NCBI GenBank assembly: GCA_949494735.1
Contig: CATABD010000025.1
Span: 1-33,175, forward strand
Reading direction: 5' to 3'
Origin: an uncultured Oscillospiraceae bacterium
GTDB taxonomy: Bacteria > Bacillota > Clostridia > Oscillospirales > Oscillospiraceae
DNA: 33,175 nt
Part shown: piece by piece, positions 31,274-33,175 of the stretch
Layout: each line of letters starts with the position of its first letter
Position numbering within the stretch: position 1 is the first letter of the stretch
Notes under the pieces: generated by a model
Told to the model about the DNA's origin: nothing
Database searches by the model: none
Seen by the model: only the letters and a program-made list of their open reading frames with translations
Made by a program: the position numbers and the translations under genes

Positions 31274-32308
31274 ATGACAAATACCGTTTTTTTCCCCGGC
31301 CTGGGGCTGGAATTTGAACTCAACCGGGTGGCGTTCACCGTATTCGGTCACAACATTTACTGGTATGGCGTCATTATTGCGGCGGGCTTTCTGCTGGCAG
31401 TGATCTACGGCCTGCATATCGCACCCCGGTTTGGCATGGACCCGGATAAGATTACCGACGCTATTTTTGTGGTGGTGCCCATGGCCATCATTGGCGCCCG
31501 GCTGTATTACGTGATTTTCAATCCGGCGGTGTGCCTCGGTGCGGACGGCTCCTTCAGCTTGCTGAGGATGATCGCATTTTGGGACGGGGGGCTGGCCATC
31601 TACGGCGGCGTCATCGCCACGGTGGTCACCGCCGTGATCTACTGCCGGGTACGGAAGATCGACTTCTGGAGCGGCATGGATGTCACCGTCTACGGCCTGC
31701 TCATCGGCCAGCTCATTGGGCGCTGGGGAAATTTTGTCAATGTGGAGGCCTACGGCGGGCTTACCAAGCTACCTTGGCGGATGTGCTCCAGCTCCATCGC
31801 TAATGAGCTGTGGCGGGATGGGTTTTTGGAATCCGAGCAGATGTACCAGAGCGTTTTGGACGGTACGCTGGGGGTCCACCCCACCTTTTTGTATGAATCG
31901 CTGTGGAACCTGCTGGGGCTGGCGCTGCTGATCCTGCTGATGAAGCGGGGAAGGAAGTTCAACGGGCAGATGTTCCTCAGTTACGTGATCTGGTATGGTC
32001 TGGGCCGGGCGGCGATCGAGGGGCTGAGAACGGACAGCCTGTACTTCTTCGGCACGCCCATACGCTCGTCCCAGATGCTGGGCATCCTGTCGGCTGCGGT
32101 TGGCATTGGGCTGTATGTGGTTCGGCGCAGGACTGCCGGGCCTGCGCTGCCTCCCTTCCGGGCCGCAGACGGGGAGGGGGAAGAGAGGAAAACAGGCGAG
32201 AGCGCTCCGGCGGAAGAGGCTGCTCCAGGAGAAATGATCCCGACCCAGCCCGTCTTGCAGGAGGAAGAACGTAAGGAGGAGAATAAAGATGGCGGCGACA
32301 CGGATTGA
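31274..32308 (+). CDS. lgt: Prolipoprotein diacylglyceryl transferase Lgt
   Basis: This 344-aa polytopic membrane enzyme adds diacylglycerol to the lipobox cysteine. The key block is IGRWGNFVNVEAYG (about 148-161), with R150 matching the essential Arg. The WDGGLAIYGG motif has Tyr where E. coli Lgt has His103, as usual in Firmicutes. HPTFLYES follows. The C-terminal 60-odd residues form a charged, Glu-rich cytoplasmic tail. ATG at 31274 is chosen over 31268 because AGAGGGGA (31259-31266) is better spaced from it. Its last 20 bp overlap folD. Its substrates here would include the TlpA-like and solute-binding lipoproteins. Confidence 0.95.
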   Translation: MTNTVFFPGLGLEFELNRVAFTVFGHNIYWYGVIIAAGFLLAVIYGLHIAPRFGMDPDKITDAIFVVVPMAIIGARLYYVIFNPAVCLGADGSFSLLRMIAFWDGGLAIYGGVIATVVTAVIYCRVRKIDFWSGMDVTVYGLLIGQLIGRWGNFVNVEAYGGLTKLPWRMCSSSIANELWRDGFLESEQMYQSVLDGTLGVHPTFLYESLWNLLGLALLILLMKRGRKFNGQMFLSYVIWYGLGRAAIEGLRTDSLYFFGTPIRSSQMLGILSAAVGIGLYVVRRRTAGPALPPFRAADGEGEERKTGESAPAEEAAPGEMIPTQPVLQEEERKEENKDGGDTD

Positions 32309-33134
32309 CGGCAAGGCCCTGGCGGCCAAGCTGAAGGAAAATGTCCGGGCGGAGGCGGCGGTTCTGCCCCGGAAGCCCGGCTTGGCGGTAATTTTGGTGG
32401 GGGACGACCCGGCCTCCCGGGTGTATGTGACCAGTAAGCGCAAGGACTGCGAGGAGTGCGGCTTCTATAGCGAGGAGTACGCGCTGCCCGCCGAAACCAC
32501 CCAAAAACAGCTGCTGGAGCTGGTGGCGGAGTTAAATGGACGGGCAGACATTGACGGCATTCTGGTTCAGCTGCCCCTGCCCAAGGGGCTGGATGAGCGG
32601 GAGGTGCTGCTGGCTATTGACCCGACCAAGGATGTGGACTGCTTCCATCCGTATAACGTGGGGCAGCTCACTATTGGAACGCCGATATTCCAGCCCTGCA
32701 CCCCTGGCGGCGTGATGGAGATGCTCCGGGAGTACCATATCGACCCGGCGGGGAAGCGGTGTGTGGTGCTGGGCCGGTCCAACATCGTAGGTAAGCCCAT
32801 GGCGCTGTTACTGCTCCACGCCCACGGCACGGTGGTGATGTGCCACTCCAGGACACCGGATTTGAAGGAACTGGCCGCTTCCGCCGATATTCTGGTGTCC
32901 GCCGTGGGCAAAACGGGGCTGGTCACCGCGGACATGGTAAAGGAGGGGGCGGTAGTCATCGACGTGGCTATGAACCGCAACCAGGCGGGCAAGCTGTGCG
33001 GCGACGTGTGCTTTGAGGAGGCGGCCGCAAAAGCGTCCTACATCACACCAGTCCCCGGCGGCGTGGGGCCCATGACGCGGGCTATGCTGATGAAAAACAC
33101 CCTGACGGCGGCGAAGCTGCACCAGGGCGTATAG
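32289..33134 (+). CDS. folD: Bifunctional methylenetetrahydrofolate dehydrogenase/cyclohydrolase FolD
   Basis: This 281-aa enzyme interconverts methylene-, methenyl- and formyl-tetrahydrofolate. The catalytic lysine is K50 in YVTSKRKDC, the VQLPLP block holds the active-site Gln, DPTKDVDCFHP follows, and the NADP loop is GRSNIVGKP. PVPGGVGPMT is near the end. Length is normal. GGAGGAG precedes the ATG, inside the end of lgt. A hairpin at the window edge probably ends the unit. Confidence 0.97.
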   Translation: MAATRIDGKALAAKLKENVRAEAAVLPRKPGLAVILVGDDPASRVYVTSKRKDCEECGFYSEEYALPAETTQKQLLELVAELNGRADIDGILVQLPLPKGLDEREVLLAIDPTKDVDCFHPYNVGQLTIGTPIFQPCTPGGVMEMLREYHIDPAGKRCVVLGRSNIVGKPMALLLLHAHGTVVMCHSRTPDLKELAASADILVSAVGKTGLVTADMVKEGAVVIDVAMNRNQAGKLCGDVCFEEAAAKASYITPVPGGVGPMTRAMLMKNTLTAAKLHQGV

Positions 33135-33155
33135 GCGGCACTCAGGTTCACAGTG

Positions 33156-33175
33156 CGGGCGGCGTAGGCCGCCCG
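33156..33175 (+). terminator. Probable terminator after folD, cut by the window end
   Basis: CGGGCGGC pairs with GCCGCCCG around a 4-nt loop. The following bases, which would show a T-tract, are outside the window. Confidence 0.55.

Overview
The window is a high-GC stretch of chromosome from an anaerobic, probably endospore-forming Firmicute. The best guess is Oscillospiraceae (Flavonifractor / Lawsonibacter / Oscillibacter-like gut Clostridia). This rests on several things: AGGAGG-type ribosome binding sites at most starts, a Bacillus-type parS site, a SpoIIQ-like LytM protein, the Gram-positive ylxM-ffh-rpsP-khpA-rimM-trmD operon, and lineage-typical small proteins (a CLEC-motif redox peptide, DUF4830). 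No rRNA, tRNA, CRISPR array, insertion sequence or prophage is visible. The genus is inference; no search was run.

Layout. 1-400: a 139-bp GC-rich tandem repeat (2.4 copies, continuing left), a terminator and a near-perfect parS. 406-6033: a membrane-anchored LytM/SpoIIQ-like protein (minus), then recG and an EF-G/TetM-like GTPase fused to a Rae1-type NYN nuclease domain (plus). 6094-9220: an amino-sugar module, with an RpiR-type regulator followed by nagB-nagA. 9267-10593: a DUF4830 protein (minus) and a 16S rRNA pseudouridine synthase. 10638-16067: a CdaR/PucR-type regulator, a hybrid histidine kinase, and a solute-binding lipoprotein with no permease genes. 16093-18375: an ECF sigma factor translationally coupled to an RsgI-like, PepSY-bearing anti-sigma factor. 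18448-20207: a less GC-rich redox module of TlpA-like lipoprotein, 50-aa CXXC membrane peptide and polyferredoxin-type membrane protein. 20213-20549: a 149-bp imperfect palindrome and the first codons of a broken amidase gene. 20555-22930 (minus): degV, a methyltransferase, a 23-codon overlapping ORF, and rsmA/ksgA. 22957-27371 (minus): the SRP/ribosome-maturation operon ylxM-ffh-(Cys4 protein)-rpsP-khpA-rimM-trmD. 27465-33175 (plus): cysK, an M16 peptidase pair (inactive plus active), lgt and folD.

How the genes work together. Much of the window serves ribosome and tRNA function or protein targeting: RsuA-family synthase, RsmA, RimM, S16, TrmD, KhpA, Ffh/YlxM, and a predicted ribosome-acting GTPase-nuclease. 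The rest is envelope sensing and lipoprotein biology: histidine kinase with binding protein, sigma/anti-sigma pair, redox lipoprotein, Lgt, M16 pair. The most unusual points are the GTPase-Rae1 fusion, the TrmD-GNAT fusion, a rimM gene whose only sensible start codon is ATT just behind an intra-operon terminator, the parS/tandem-repeat boundary, and the ATGA-coupled 23-codon ORF ahead of rsmA.
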